A stretch of DNA of 64,000 nucleotides, taken from NCBI GenBank assembly GCA_013368445.1, contig JAACJO010000001.1, forward strand, positions 1,302,001 to 1,366,000, in the 5' to 3' direction. A program made the translations under genes and the position numbers. Shown here piece after piece: positions 40,393 to 53,745 of this stretch. This DNA is from Leucocoprinus leucothites (lineage: Eukaryota; Basidiomycota; Agaricomycetes; Agaricales; Agaricaceae). Within the stretch, counting starts at the first letter, position 1. Each line of letters begins with the position of its first letter. A model generated the notes under the pieces. The model searched no databases and was not told the DNA's origin. It saw only the letters and a program-made list of their open reading frames with translations.

Positions 40393-41711
40393 TTATAGAT
40401 TAAACAATTCCATCGCGTTCCTTCCCCTCACCCCATCCCTGTCTACCTCGGTCCACCCTTGTACAGCATCAATTGCCTCAAGGTTTTCAATCACACTCCT
40501 CCATTTCTCAGTTTCGCTCAAAGGCGGGAAGAACGGGTGGTCCGTGCCAAAGAGCATTCTTTTGCTTCCAACGCTCCTATTCAATTGCTCTTTAATGCTG
40601 ATGGAAGAACCTTGCTCATAGCGTGCTGCGCGAGCGATCGTATCACTGACAAAGCCGAGTTCTTCTGGGCCGTAGGCGACTGCATCAAGATAGAGTTTTC
40701 CGAGGTAGAATCGCGCGTCATGCTTCAGGCGAGATGCAACGAGTGGGTCGTGATCAATGCAAGATGCAAGACGCGAGGAGAGCACGGGTAGGGCACCACC
40801 AGAATGGGCGAGCAAAAGGCGGAGGTTCGGGAAACGGTCGAAGACACCTGATAAGATGAGCCTTGTAGCAGCCTGGAAGTGCTCAATATTCTATCCGAGC
40901 TGCAATTGGAGAGAGACATACGATCGTAGTTTCGAAAGGGAACCCAAGGGCGAGTGGTAATACATGTCCGTTTTCTTGCTCTCCGTAGGCCTTAGCGTCT
41001 ACGCCATAATGAGGGTGCAAAAACACGACAAGACCAGCCCTTTCTATGGCTCCCCATATAGGGTCAAGAGCTGGGTCGTCCAATCCGTTTCCTACCCCCT
41101 TGGTGCCCATAATCAAACCCTTGAGATGAGGAAGGCTCGAGATCTGGTTGACAATTTCAAGTAGTGCGGTCGTAGAAATGGAGGGGACAAGGGGAAGTAA
41201 CCCAAATCCATAAAGCCGTTTTACTTGGATATCATTGGATGTAAGGGGTGGTGAAGTTGAGCAGTACTCTTCAAGGTCGGTGTTTAGCTCTGCTGCAAGG
41301 GCATGTGCCTGGGATGCCGGGAGGAAATCAAGCCATGGATTTGCGGAGCTTATTGGACAGTGTCGGGATCCTCAATATCAATTCGTGCCAACGGGTCGAA
41401 AGGCAGCGCACCTGACCACGGATACGTCGATTCCATGTTTGTCCATGAACTTGAGTTTCTCTGTACAACATTATGGTCAGCAACGTAGGACTGCCGTATA
41501 CTATGCCGTAGCAAGCACCTTCTCGATCCCAATACTGTGGGCCGACTGGTCGGCCACCACTCGGCTCATGGTCAAGAATTAATAACCGCTCTTCTTGTGT
41601 CGAGGCATCTGTACGGATGAAGGGAACGCTGCTTCGCGAGCGTAACACCGAAGCGTAGCGCGGTAGGTAGACGTGGGTATGAATGTCAACGAGCAGTTTC
41701 CTTGCCACCAT
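40393..41711 (-). CDS. ACMSD-like amidohydrolase/decarboxylase
   Basis: Metal-dependent amidohydrolase-family decarboxylase like 2-amino-3-carboxymuconate-6-semialdehyde decarboxylase. It has the metal site in order: LVDIHTHVYLP (HxH) at the N-terminus near 41680, VVFLHPHYG (His) near 41000, LLLAHSGGALP (His) near 40810, and LFGTDHPFFPP (Asp) near 40530. Length is about 370 residues in five or so exons, matching the family. ACMSD pulls the intermediate away from spontaneous quinolinate formation, so its link to BNA6 is sensible. The exact substrate could also be another ring-cleavage product, since the family includes several decarboxylases. Confidence 0.82.
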
Positions 41712-42161
41712 CCTGAACCTCCCGTGGAATGAAGACGGAGATGAAAGTAGAGGAAAAGACGCGACCTTTGGTGTGGGATGATCTATTTCATACCACGGAA
41801 CAAGGGGGTTGGCTCAAAGTGCCACAGTGGTTCTGGATGCAAACCTCTGGGAATTTTTTGCTGATCCAAGGGCCATAAACCACATCATGTTCCGTAGTGT
41901 TCTAGTAAATCCTAACACAGATGGGGATCCGATTGTTAAAATCGAGCTCTTAGCACCGTTCAGTTGGTCAGATTCAGCCGGATTGAGTATCGTGAGGTAC
42001 AGAGATGTAGGTTCGTCGGGTGCTAGTGCGTAATGGGGATGGTAGCGTAAATGAGTAACTCTGTTAGTTACCTTCTGTCCTTCAACTAAGAGTGTGTCTT
42101 TTGAGTCCCAACTTCCTCTGCCTTATAGTACTGAGGTGTACATCGGTCGCATATCGGAACA
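41712..42161 (+). promoter_or_regulatory. Divergent region, ACMSD-like and coiled-coil gene
   Basis: 450 bases between two outward-facing starts. A 75-codon plus-strand ORF (41809-42033) has no splice partner or domain and is not called. Probable promoters only. Confidence 0.4.
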
Positions 42162-43887
42162 ATGGCAGTTGAAAGGCTCCGCGAGGTCGTGAGTCCCTTT
42201 TTCTTCTTGTTCCTTGATCACTCTGGCTGATGAGCTTCCAATGCCGACTTCTGACAATCTCCTCATGTCATGTGCTGGCCGTTTTCATAGCTCACCGACC
42301 TTTCAACCACTCTTAACTCTTTGCAACGCCAGATTAATGAGGCGAACCAGCTACTTGAGACAGTCTCGTTAGCCCCCACAGAATCCACCTCCCCAACTGT
42401 GCGCTCTGCCTCAGCATCGTCGTCAAGGGCTCCTGGCCTTGAGCGCCGCGTAGAGGAGCTCGAAACGGATAACCGTAATCTAACGGGAAATCTGGAGCAG
42501 CTCCTCGCGCGTCATGGCATTTGTGAGGCCGAGATTAACCATGCAGTCAGGGCGAGAGAGGGAATGATGAAAAAGTACAGGCTTCTAGTCAGAGTTGCGG
42601 CTGACCTATTGCAGGTGTGTTGTTATGACAGTTTAATGGATCTCTTGGCGGTCATTGTCATTGCATTTCAAGAATGTTTACGGTCGCTTCACCTTGCTTT
42701 TAGAACATGATGGAAGGATTTCCAGAGGATGAGTTTGATGATGAAATGCTCGGCGCACTTTTGGCAGATCTGAGGAGACGGATACGCTCTCCGAGTGCAA
42801 GTACATCGTCAAGCAGTGCTACCGCTCGCCCTCGGTCAAGGCGTAGTCGCCGCTCTTCTGGAACCCCAATTCATTCTCCGGAGGGACACGGGCCACAAGT
42901 TGGTCCGGAAAGTCCATCCACTGGAATGGATTATACCACAAGCGGGGAGTCACAGCTCTCTACTCTGACCGAGGGCCTTGCTGGTCCGGATGGGACCATC
43001 ATAGACTGGGGAATCCATTGGGGGTCAAAGTGCCCGGCATGCATCAAGGTTACTGCTGGACCGTTTGTACAACGGGATTTCTTTAGGATCGGAGTTGACA
43101 GGGCAATGGTATGATTTGGGGGCTCTTATTTTCCACTGTATTCTGACTGCATATCCAATCTAGCTTGAAGATCTCTTTCATGGGTATGAAATGTGCACTT
43201 CATTTGGCGTTGGAGGCTAACGTTTTACAGCCTAATCTATTCAACGGACGTCACCATTCGGCTTGCCATGTCGCCGCCCGAGTCACCACCACCAGGACTT
43301 CCTAATGTCAGGATTGTCTTTCTCTATGACCCATTCTATCTTGAATCAGAGAATGGGACGTATATCTTTGACTGGGTGACCCCGACAGGCAACCAAGCAA
43401 TCGTCAACTGGCTCAGACATAGCGATGACGGAGACAGAAATCCAGTTTTTCACACTTTCACGTTTTCGAAGAAGAAGGTGAGCATGCATCCAAGGTTCCT
43501 ATTGCATCTTGCTGACCACAAGACACCTCAGAATCGATGGTATTATTTTGGTGCAGTTAGGTGGACCTTGGCATGGAATAGCTTGAACATTTGGCCTACA
43601 CTTGAGGTACGTTGTTGCGTCATCAGCTTCTGTAGGTGGGTGTTGATGGAGACAATTAGCCTGAGACTCGCACAGCGATCTTGCAGCATTTGAGCGACCG
43701 AAGTAATGGCACAGTTACGCCAGAAGAAATTGAAGAACGGATAGATACTTTGCAGTTGCAGGAGCTGTCTATTAAAATCACGCAGGCTGAGGAGCAAGTT
43801 CACATGGAGGAAATTGCAGCAAGGTTAGGAAAGAGCCCGAGAGAAGTGAGGTTCAAAAGGCCCCCTGTCGTTCGTGGGGAACAGTAA
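42162..43887 (+). CDS. Coiled-coil hypothetical protein
   Basis: Not recognised. About 450 residues in six or so exons. The first intron (GTGAGT, after MAVERLREV) joins to LTDLSTTLNSLQRQINEANQ. An N-terminal coiled coil (LERRVEELETDNRNLTGNLE) is followed by a Ser/Arg-rich hinge (RPRSRRSRRSSGTP) and an acidic stretch (EDEFDDEMLG). A C-terminal globular part has clustered Trp and His (DWGIHWGSKCPACIKV, NRWYYFGAVRWTLAWNSL). The end is FKRPPVVRGEQ. The C-terminal part may be a basidiomycete DUF, but I cannot prove that. The Cys pair in CPAC is not a full zinc motif. Confidence 0.6.
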
Positions 43888-44142
43888 CAGGATACGAGAT
43901 ACCTACGAATGATTCATCAAGATGATTGGATATACATTTTTGGTTTGACGTTGTCGGCTTGATCGAGTAGCGATCAGGGTGGAGAGTTACCACGCAACCC
44001 TGTCCTGGCAGGGATAATTCTGTCGGATATGTAGGAAAATGATTAGACCTGTTAGACCCGCTTGTCCCCCACTCCTTGAGACGCTTTCTCTCTTTAAGCC
44101 TTCAGTCTTCCAGCTCGACACTGGTGGCCGAGTTGTCTTGCG

Positions 44143-45653
44143 ATGACTTTTTTTCTCGCTGGCCGTTTGACACTTGTCGTTCCTCTTCTTCTTGTATCCC
44201 TTACCTTCTTTTCCTTCGTCCTGCTATCTCCGTCCCACGCTACCTCCCACCCTCGCATTCATAAGCGTAGTGTCGTACATGCTCTCGAACAACGCAAGGC
44301 CACAGTTACTACCGAAATCACGACAACCGTCTTTACCACCAGCAGCGTTACCCTATCTGAATCCCCGGCAGGCGTATCGCCATCCACCTCTTCCCGGACC
44401 CATACCCATCATCACCAACATTCGACCTTTACTTCCTCTTCCACTTTGCCGCCTTCTCCGTTATCTGAATCCTCGTCATCTGAATCCTCGTCATCTTCAT
44501 CGTCGCACACTGGGTCCCGGACGTAGGTTTCGATTTCCTTTGATCCGCAAGACTCTGATGCTATCTTTGTACTTACTTAGGCATAGCTCCTCCTCTTCGA
44601 CTTCCTCATCTTCATCTTTCGCGGAAATAGTGCCATCAAGTACAGGTGCAAGTACACTCATATTGGTGCCCACTCCCCTTTCCCCAACCCCCGCTACAAC
44701 ACTTGCTATTGCCGATGACCCCCTTACTCGTACCTCAGCTTCACCAACCTCTATCGCTCAAGTCCTTCCGTCCTCTACTCCCTCCGCCACCCCAATAGAG
44801 GCCGCTAGCACAAGGTACGCTAAGATTTTCTTTGCTTCTATGGGCGCCTTTTCACGATAATTAATTCTACGTTTTCCCACCATTCCCGTTGGTAATAATC
44901 TCATACAGTTTCTGGAGTAACAAGGGTGCTGTGGGAGGTGTTTTCACAGTTGTCGGCCTTATCATCGCTGGGATCATTGGCCTTTTCCTCTTCACCTACG
45001 TCAAACGAGTCAAGAAGAATCGGTCCCGACGATATGACGAAGAACTCTTCAGCAGCTTCTTTGATCGGACGGGGCATTCCCGAAACGGATCTTCACCTGG
45101 TCCTGAAAGCCTGAATCACCCAGCGATAGATCCCTTCGCTGCTGGAGAGGTGGTTCAGGTCCCTGGAAGTGCTGCCTCGCTTCATCATGAGTTTGGCGGG
45201 ACTGCGGTTGGTCCCTCTTCCCCAGGTGGCAAAATCGGGCACGGCGGCTACAGTTCTGATGATGGTCACAGTAGCCATGGACATTCATCATCCATGCATC
45301 ATGGTTTCAGCGGTATCTCCTACTATGCTGGTCTTTCAGAATCTCGCGCGAATCTTGTGATCTCAGAATTACCATCCTCCTCCCAACTTCCAAAATCGGC
45401 ACCTCTCTCTGTTTCTTCTCCAAAATCCCATTTGGAGGATCCTTTTTCAAATGCAGCGGCCGTGCCGCTGTCGGCTAACACGGTGTCATCCACCCATACG
45501 GTCCCTTCCCCATTCCTTGGTGCAGGGCAGGCGAATAACGGCCGTCAGATGGATTCGGATGCCAGCTATTATGCCGATCAGATGCATTCCTACTATTACG
45601 GCGCAGGCGCAACAGCTCCTCCTGTTCCAAGGTCATTTGGCCAGGCGTTTTGA
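44143..45653 (+). CDS. Single-pass Ser/Thr-rich membrane protein (wall-sensor-like)
   Basis: About 460 residues in three exons. An N-terminal hydrophobic signal or anchor (LVVPLLLVSLTFFSFVLL) is followed by a Ser/Thr-rich outer stalk with many glycosylation-type stretches, then one membrane helix (VGGVFTVVGLIIAGIIGLFLF, traced from about 44926) and a basic stop-transfer (KRVKKNRSRR). The cytoplasmic tail is long and Ser/His/Gly-rich (SDDGHSSHGHSS, MDSDASYYADQMHSYYYG). The order fits Mid2/Wsc-type wall stress sensors or Axl2-like proteins, but no Cys-rich WSC domain is seen. Introns run from about 44522 to 44580 and from about 44815 to 44908. Confidence 0.7.
44463..44492 (+). repeat. 15-bp direct tandem repeat in the Ser stalk
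   Basis: Two identical 15-base units (ATCTGAATCCTCGTC) lie back to back inside the Ser-rich stalk exon and encode a repeated Glu-Ser-Ser-Ser-Ser block. The repeat keeps the frame, so copy number could change stalk length without breaking the protein. Confidence 0.7.
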
Positions 45654-46087
45654 CCTTGTGGTATTTCTCATTCCACAACATTTTTATTATTATCTGTGCC
45701 TTTGTGTGTTCTGGTCGTTGCAAGAACGGTCAGGCCCTGACTGTATTTCATCTTATTATGCTTTGTGTATTTCACTGCTGCATTTAGATAAAAATCTGTG
45801 TTATCAGTTTAGCCGAAGGCAATGAAGGCCGAAAAATATTCCATGTAATTTTATTGTCGCGTTTTCGGGATTTAGACACCGTGTTGTGAATTTCAATGTT
45901 TTGGATTTCCTGTTTTCGCTTGTGAATAGTTTCATCTATTTCGCCAAGCGCCTTGAATACTTCACCAAAGTCCTTGTAATACGCGAGGGGTTTAGCGATG
46001 TATTAGCATTGTCCTAAGAATTCTATAGAGTACGTGAACGCTCCAGTCCGTAGAGATACTATGAGGCAGGGCGGGGATCAATTGGCC
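45654..46087 (+). other. Convergent 3' region, membrane protein and NDR kinase
   Basis: About 430 bases tail to tail, A/T-rich and 3' UTR-like. No gene is seen. A 12-base A run starts near 46168, just inside the last intron or exon of the kinase gene. Confidence 0.45.
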
Positions 46088-48192
<2,105 letters not shown>

Positions 48193-48471
48193 AGGTGGAA
48201 CAGGTTCAGGTCAGCAGAATTTTGGCTAAATCCCCTAAAGGTCCTTTCCGGCGATGGCTTAGCGTTGATGCATGATGCTTGACGTACGCACTCGACAATA
48301 AAATTGATCATTATTAAATTGCTCGGACGAGAGAAGGAACGTGTAGACTGTATGAGCTAATGGAACTAAGGAGTGCGACGAGTGAAATAGTTGAGTACGA
48401 GAAAAGAGAGTCCGTTTCGCAGTGTTACACAAAAGCAGTATACGAAGGCCAAGGTAGATGTACATCTTAAA
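48193..48471 (-). other. Tandem intergenic region
   Basis: 279 bases between the stop of the disordered protein gene and the start of the kinase. It likely carries the kinase promoter. An alternative upstream exon of the kinase could lie here, but I see no convincing one. Confidence 0.4.
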
Positions 48472-50137
48472 TCAACGATATGTGTTGAAGGGTTCTGTCC
48501 ATATAGTCGGTCCCCGCCCTGCTGGATACGACGGCATTGGCGGTTGATAGTCACAATGCCCCTCGTTGGCAGCTGCCAGCATCTGAGGCATAGGGTTGGC
48601 AGTGCGACCAGCAGGATATGTAGGAGTAGGACTACGTATGAAGGGGTCCTGAAGAGTAGAGCTGTATGGACGTGAATTATACGAGTTCTGCGCTGGAGCG
48701 GTGCTTTGAGTCACATATCTGCCTGGCATCGATTGGGCTGCTTGCGGAAAGCTGTAGATTGGAGTAGTCAAAGGCGGTTGATGACTGAGATTTATGATTA
48801 AACGTCAAGCTGTCAGGATGGCAATAATTAATGTTTAATATTTCAACATACGATTGCCGTTTCGGGTCGACTGAATTCAGCACTGGTTTTGGAAATGTCG
48901 ATCCGAGATGTGCAGAGACTGCCGAGCTAAATTAAGAGCGACCATGCCATTAACGATACACGCCCTCGTAAAATGCAATCCACTCACTTGTAAAAGGCAG
49001 CGGCGTCAAAAACCTGCGGTGCATGGGACTCGTGTACTACGGTAGCTACAGGACGTTTTCCATATGCTGTGGATAAGTCTATGTTGATCCTTGGGGCTGG
49101 CATTGTCTGCGGTGACAAAGCTGTCACGTTTCGGTTCGGGATCAGTCCCTGAGAGCGGTGAGGGATAGATGAGAAATTGCTTGGCGCTCTTGGATATGGT
49201 CTTGTGGCGGGAGGGGCCATTGACTGTGGGGGTAGCGAGTGCATAGTATAAGGAGCCGCACCAGGCTGTGGGTGGGAGGGTATGATGTTATATTGCTGCA
49301 ATTGTGGTTGTGACGGGCGAGCCGTGGAAGGCGTCTGCTCAGAGGTAAGATTCGTATCAGGGTTTGGTGAATATGCAGGTGAAGACCCTCTTGTCGAGGG
49401 AGGACCCGGAACCAAGGTAGCAGACATCGCAGGAGAAGCATGCACCGCCGGGGCTGCTGGATGTGGATCCAGGAAGTGCCGGTCCATGTCAGAGGAAAAT
49501 GGGGGAGGGGGTAAGGATTCGTCTGTCAGCGCAGGCGGCACGTCTGAGTGAGCGTCTGAGTGTTCTTCATCCTGATCTGGATGAGGATCAGGTAAACTTG
49601 ATACCGGAGAGGTGCCCCCCACTCAGAGGAGCTATAAGGGTTTGTCAGGGCAGAGGAAGGAGTCAAAGAAGCTGGCGATGGTTCTGAGGCGGTAGTTGGT
49701 GTATACGCCGGTGCCGCGAGTGGGGGGAGTATGTGCGAACTTGATGCGCCAGGAGTGTCTGCCTCGGCTTCAGCAAGCCAGGACGGTTTTGGTTTCGCAG
49801 GAGGAGCCGAGGAGCCCCCACCTGACGGATTTTTCTTGTGAATCCGTAGAGGTTGTATCTCAGCGCTGAGTCTACTTGCAGGTTGTTGACTAGAAGATGC
49901 AACTGCCTGCTGTTCCCCCTGCGTTCCATTGTGGCCCTGTAAAGAAATTTTCTGTAGTCTTGCAGCAGCTTCCTCAAACGCCGCTTCGTCCCATGCCTCC
50001 CACTCGTCCTCGTGTACAACATGATTTTGGTGCGAAGTCAAGGACAGCTGCGATGCGAGGGATACTTTCTGATCAAACTCCTGCTCTGAGTACGCTGGTG
50101 GGGGAGGGGAAATGTTGAAGTCGTGAAGGTGTGCCAT
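48472..50137 (-). CDS. Disordered Pro/Ser/Gln-rich protein with probable frameshift
   Basis: Not recognised by domain. Starts MAHLHDFNISPPPPAYSEQE. A helical patch (DEWEAWDEAAFEEAAARLQK) follows, then long Pro/Ser-rich runs. The frame changes within a run of six Gs (49615-49620, C on the plus strand): before it PYSSSEWG in one frame, after it SPVSSLPDPHPDQDEEHSDA in another. No plausible intron joins the two. With one extra G the frames would fit. Later exons give APRINIDLSTAYG, then the spliced FYNSAVSAHLGSTFPKPV, and an end with PIYSFPQAAQSMPGRY and TEPFNTYR. Could be a real break or a sequencing error. Total about 500 residues if joined. Function unknown. Confidence 0.6.
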
Positions 50138-50469
50138 GGTTAGATGTAAGAATGGGGGTTTGGAGGGGATCATAGTTTGCTCTTCTCTTTTCGGCAGGTG
50201 ACTCAAGCGCCTAGTTCAGGGTCAAGGGAACAGCCCCACCGCAGAGCTTCGTTTTGACCTTAAGGGATTGAGAGCGCTCGAGGTCTGATTGCTGACCAAT
50301 TAAGATTCTAGCGTCCTGCAAAACAAAAAATGAGTTGATTGTTCATGAGCGGCTTGATTAACAATGTCAAGCAAGTGTCAAGTATAGGAAGTAAAAATAT
50401 CCGACCACAAATCGTAGAGGTAAGGTGAGATTGACCTATGATACAAGAATAACAAAGCAGGGCAAAATC
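50138..50469 (-). other. Tandem intergenic region
   Basis: 332 bases between the PDK-family gene stop and the next start on the same strand. Probable promoter of the disordered protein gene. No gene supported. Confidence 0.4.
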
Positions 50470-52377
50470 TTAAACTTCAATCCCTTCTAGATTTGTTCCC
50501 TTTCCCGGAATAAGAAAAGTTACACAGGTGTAAAGACAAGGACTCAACTCACAAGTTTTAGGAGACGTAAATAAGCGTCAGTTCCTGCGCAGTTGTCAGT
50601 CTTTGGGCCGTCCGGTTTAGGACAAGTCGCACCCCAGCCGTCTAGCGAAACAAGTTCTAAGGAGCCGCCAAAATAACTGGTAAACATATGTCGGTGAAAA
50701 TAGCTTCGGATCAAGTGGTAATTCACATACGTCGCAAATATATTACTCATTGGGAGTCCAATCCCAATCCGTGGATGTATCTCAATCCCAGTTTTAGAAA
50801 TCCTCATTTCATGTGGTCTCACATGGTTCCATCGGTGTACTTGCTCATCAACAGTGGCACGTACACCTTCCTCACTTATGCTTGCAGAGCGTAGAGCACC
50901 TATCCGAGAGTGTTCCATCCGTGTTGCGTTGCGTAAATGCGAAAATGAGAAGAGGTCAGCTGGTTCTTTGATTTGGGGTTCAGAGGCAAAAAGTCCGCCG
51001 CCTGAATGCCGAAGACATGAATTTGAAGCATACAAGATAATCATAATTCACGGACCTTGATCCGATATCCGAATGCCAACATCATTTTCACCAGCAGCAA
51101 TAGTCACTCGTATCGGCGGGAGCTGGGAATCACCTTGATGAGCTATGAGCGTTGCTCGCATCGACTACAAATAAGGTCAAGACGGAAAGAGGTTGGAAAA
51201 CAAGAGGTATGCTCACATTTTTCAACAACTCAAAGACAATATACCTGTATCCGAGGTCAGTGGGGCTATAACGCAGGCTATAGAACTCACTCCAAGTGTT
51301 CCTTAATGTAAGGAAATTGGGTATCAAGCTGTCCATCGACAATGACCTCTGGCCAATGTCGAACATGTATTTCTTCTCCCTGAAAGTCCTCTACCCACGT
51401 CGGTCTCTGCCTTAGTAGCTCCACACAACGCGCAATACTCTTCTTGACCTTCAATCCGGTATAGATGATTCCTACATGAGGTTCTCCAATCAACTGCTTC
51501 TCACGCTGACCCATGAAGTTCTCCGTTAGGGCGATATGGTGTTCAGCCAATACTCGTCGTGAAATTCGTGAAATCAACATCCGGCGCATGACAGAATCAA
51601 GTTGCTCGGGTGCCAAGTAAGGAGAGGAAAGGGAAAGTCCCAGGGAGAGGTTGGGGATGACCGTTGCACTTGTTGAAATTATCATCTGCCTAGATTAACA
51701 CCGGGAGACACAAAGGGACATACTGCTCGTTGAGTAACCCACCAACAAACTCACAAAACTTTTCATTCTCCGAGAGTGAAGTGATGGGTGGATAGCGGCG
51801 AAACCTGTGAGGGCAATGAGCTGTCTGAGGATGTCATTCCGAGCGAAGCGGGACTTACTTTTCGAATGCGGACCAATATAGCTGAAGATGTCTCAGTGGC
51901 TGGGACGACTGAAAAAAAGCCAAGAGAAGGAAATAGACGGACCTCATATACTCTGGCAACCCCTTCCTGAGTCACAACTACATAAGGTAGAGCTTGGAGA
52001 TCTCGTAGACGGTGCGCAATCCGCACGGGTAGCTCAGTTCGTACGTAGTTGGCACTCTGCATCACTATCGTCAGCGAGGCTTAACTTGAGGTTATTGAAA
52101 GACTGGCATACCTTGATCAAGCGCTCCTCGTTCATGTGTCGTCCATAGAAGACCTGTCAGCAAAAGGTTGGAATATGTTAGATCCATCCCCGCTTCTGCA
52201 ATCGAGTGCAATGCATACGAGCTGACGAAGGGTGAGTCGTTGTGCCTCCTTTGAAGCATATAGCTCGAGCTGTCGGTTCTGGTAAAAATGCCGAGCAGTG
52301 GATTCATGTCGGGGGAAGACAAGAATACGATGTACAGGACGAGGTCTTGTCAAGGTTTGAGCAGCATTGGATAGCAT
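50470..52377 (-). CDS. Mitochondrial PDK/BCKDK-family protein kinase
   Basis: Histidine-kinase-like kinase that phosphorylates a mitochondrial alpha-ketoacid dehydrogenase. The N-terminus is basic and Arg-rich (NAAQTLTRPRPVHRILVFPR), like a mitochondrial presequence. The helical domain follows (SKEAQRLTLRQL, then TELPVRIAHRLRDLQALPYV). The GHKL ATP site includes FELLKNAMRAT, joined across an intron near 51150, and ISDQGGG near 51000. C-terminal motif IGIGLPMSNIFATYFGG is the GxGxP-type loop. The last exon, found after a donor at the apparent stop, reads LGTNLEGIEV with TAA at 50470-50472. Length is about 450 residues in eight or so exons. MRAT is closer to BCKDK than PDK, but the substrate is not certain. 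Confidence 0.85.
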
Positions 52378-52605
52378 TATGGATGGTGTTATATTCGCAT
52401 GGGCTAGGGAGAGATGAATAAAGGCAGAAGAACAGTCAAGGTAGAGTCCCTGAGGCGACAGTGTTTAGGGGATTGATGCACATTGCGCTTAAGAGGAGCG
52501 CTCGTGACTCCACTAGTGATTGGGTCTCATGTGTTTTCCGGCCACTCAACATGTTTCCTGAATACAGATATCTATACGAAATTCGATGATAACAAATAAA
52601 AGAAG
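52378..52605 (-). other. Tandem intergenic region, kinase to MED20
   Basis: 228 bases on the minus strand between the MED20 stop and the kinase start. Probably the kinase promoter and the MED20 3' UTR. No gene seen. Confidence 0.4.
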
Positions 52606-53623
52606 TTACAGAAGACCTTCAGATCGCAGAGCACCGAGGATCACAAATGCTGATCGGCGTTCACGGTCGAGGCCCACCCAGTCGCCTCTCTTGCTCTCTG
52701 GGATATCCTCATGACCAACCACATAAATATCATCAGTCTTCATCCCGTCAGTTTCTGGAATGGGATCTTCCCGGGCATACATCGAATCCTGCCACTGAGC
52801 CTCGCTCATGGTAACGGCGACTGTTTTGGCGTCTGGAATATTTGGAAGGATTGATGTGAGGAGATTGGACAGCAGCGCGGAAGTTCCATCTGTATTGGAG
52901 GAGTGTAAAAGAGGCAAGGGCAGGTACTCGGCCTAGAATTTTCAGAACAGATCGAATCATCAAAAGGAATGGAGCTCACCTCCAAGAGCATCCCCTTAAC
53001 TGCACCACCTGCGAGGATGACATTCCCTATTCTGACAATCCAGTCACTACCAATGGCAAAAACTTGCCCCTCAATTGAGATCTGCTGTCCGGATGGTGGA
53101 CCACCACGAGTAGGAACAGCAGTGCTTTGCCGCACGGACACCCATCTGGCTTTGAGTTGGGCCATGAGCTGTTCAAGAGCACCTGGGGGTCGAAGAGTGA
53201 GGAAGGTTGTGCGGAAGTGCGAACACGTCTGTAAATAATTGGACTCTTGACCAGGAGGTGCTGCAGCAAGTACTTCTGCTCTCATTGGTGCTGCAGGATC
53301 GTCCAAGAGAACGAAGACATTATCATCCACGGTAAGAGCACACATAATCCGATCTGGAGTGCCTTGATGACCGGGTAACTGATTGATCGTAGAACGGTAT
53401 GACCTGATAGATATGTTCCACTTTCCTCGGTAAGCTGCCTGCTCTGCATGAGAGTACTGAGAGTGCTCGAAGGTCTTGGCATTCATACGTTATGGTTCTT
53501 CATCATATTATCGCGGACCAGAACTAGTCCCTGCGGAGGCGCGTTGATCCACCTAGCTAAGCTGGGATACGGATAAGTTTAAATCCCTGTAATTCTGGAG
53601 AAAACAAACCCTGTTAGACCCAT
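52606..53623 (-). CDS. Mediator subunit 20 (MED20, TRF family)
   Basis: Head-module subunit of the Mediator complex, which links activators to RNA polymerase II. The start at 53623 (MGLTG) joins across an intron near 53610-53550 to WINAPPQGLVLVRDNMMKNH. Family blocks follow: KWNISIRSYRSTINQL, MCALTVDDNVFVLLDD, FRTTFLTLRPPGALEQLM, and IGSDWIVRIGNVILAGGAVK. The end is ERRSAFVILGALRSEGLL. Length about 260 residues, normal for fungal MED20. It is head to head with ORC4, 122 bases between start codons. Confidence 0.85.
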
Positions 53624-53745
53624 GGTGGTTAGTGATGAGTGTGAGGGAGGATTTGTGACTTGGGTTTCTGACCGCGTGATTGTGACAATACGCGAGTTGG
53701 GGAACAAGGACGCGGCAACTTGAACCTTGTAATCTCACTCGTCTC
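53624..53745 (+). promoter_or_regulatory. Short bidirectional promoter, MED20 and ORC4
   Basis: Only 122 bases separate the two start codons. No TATA box is visible. It is probably a shared bidirectional core promoter with very short 5' UTRs. Confidence 0.6.

Noticed and set aside
41235..41582. 115-codon ORF on the plus strand
   Set aside because: Antisense shadow of the ACMSD-like exons, which have clear metal-site motifs on the minus strand.
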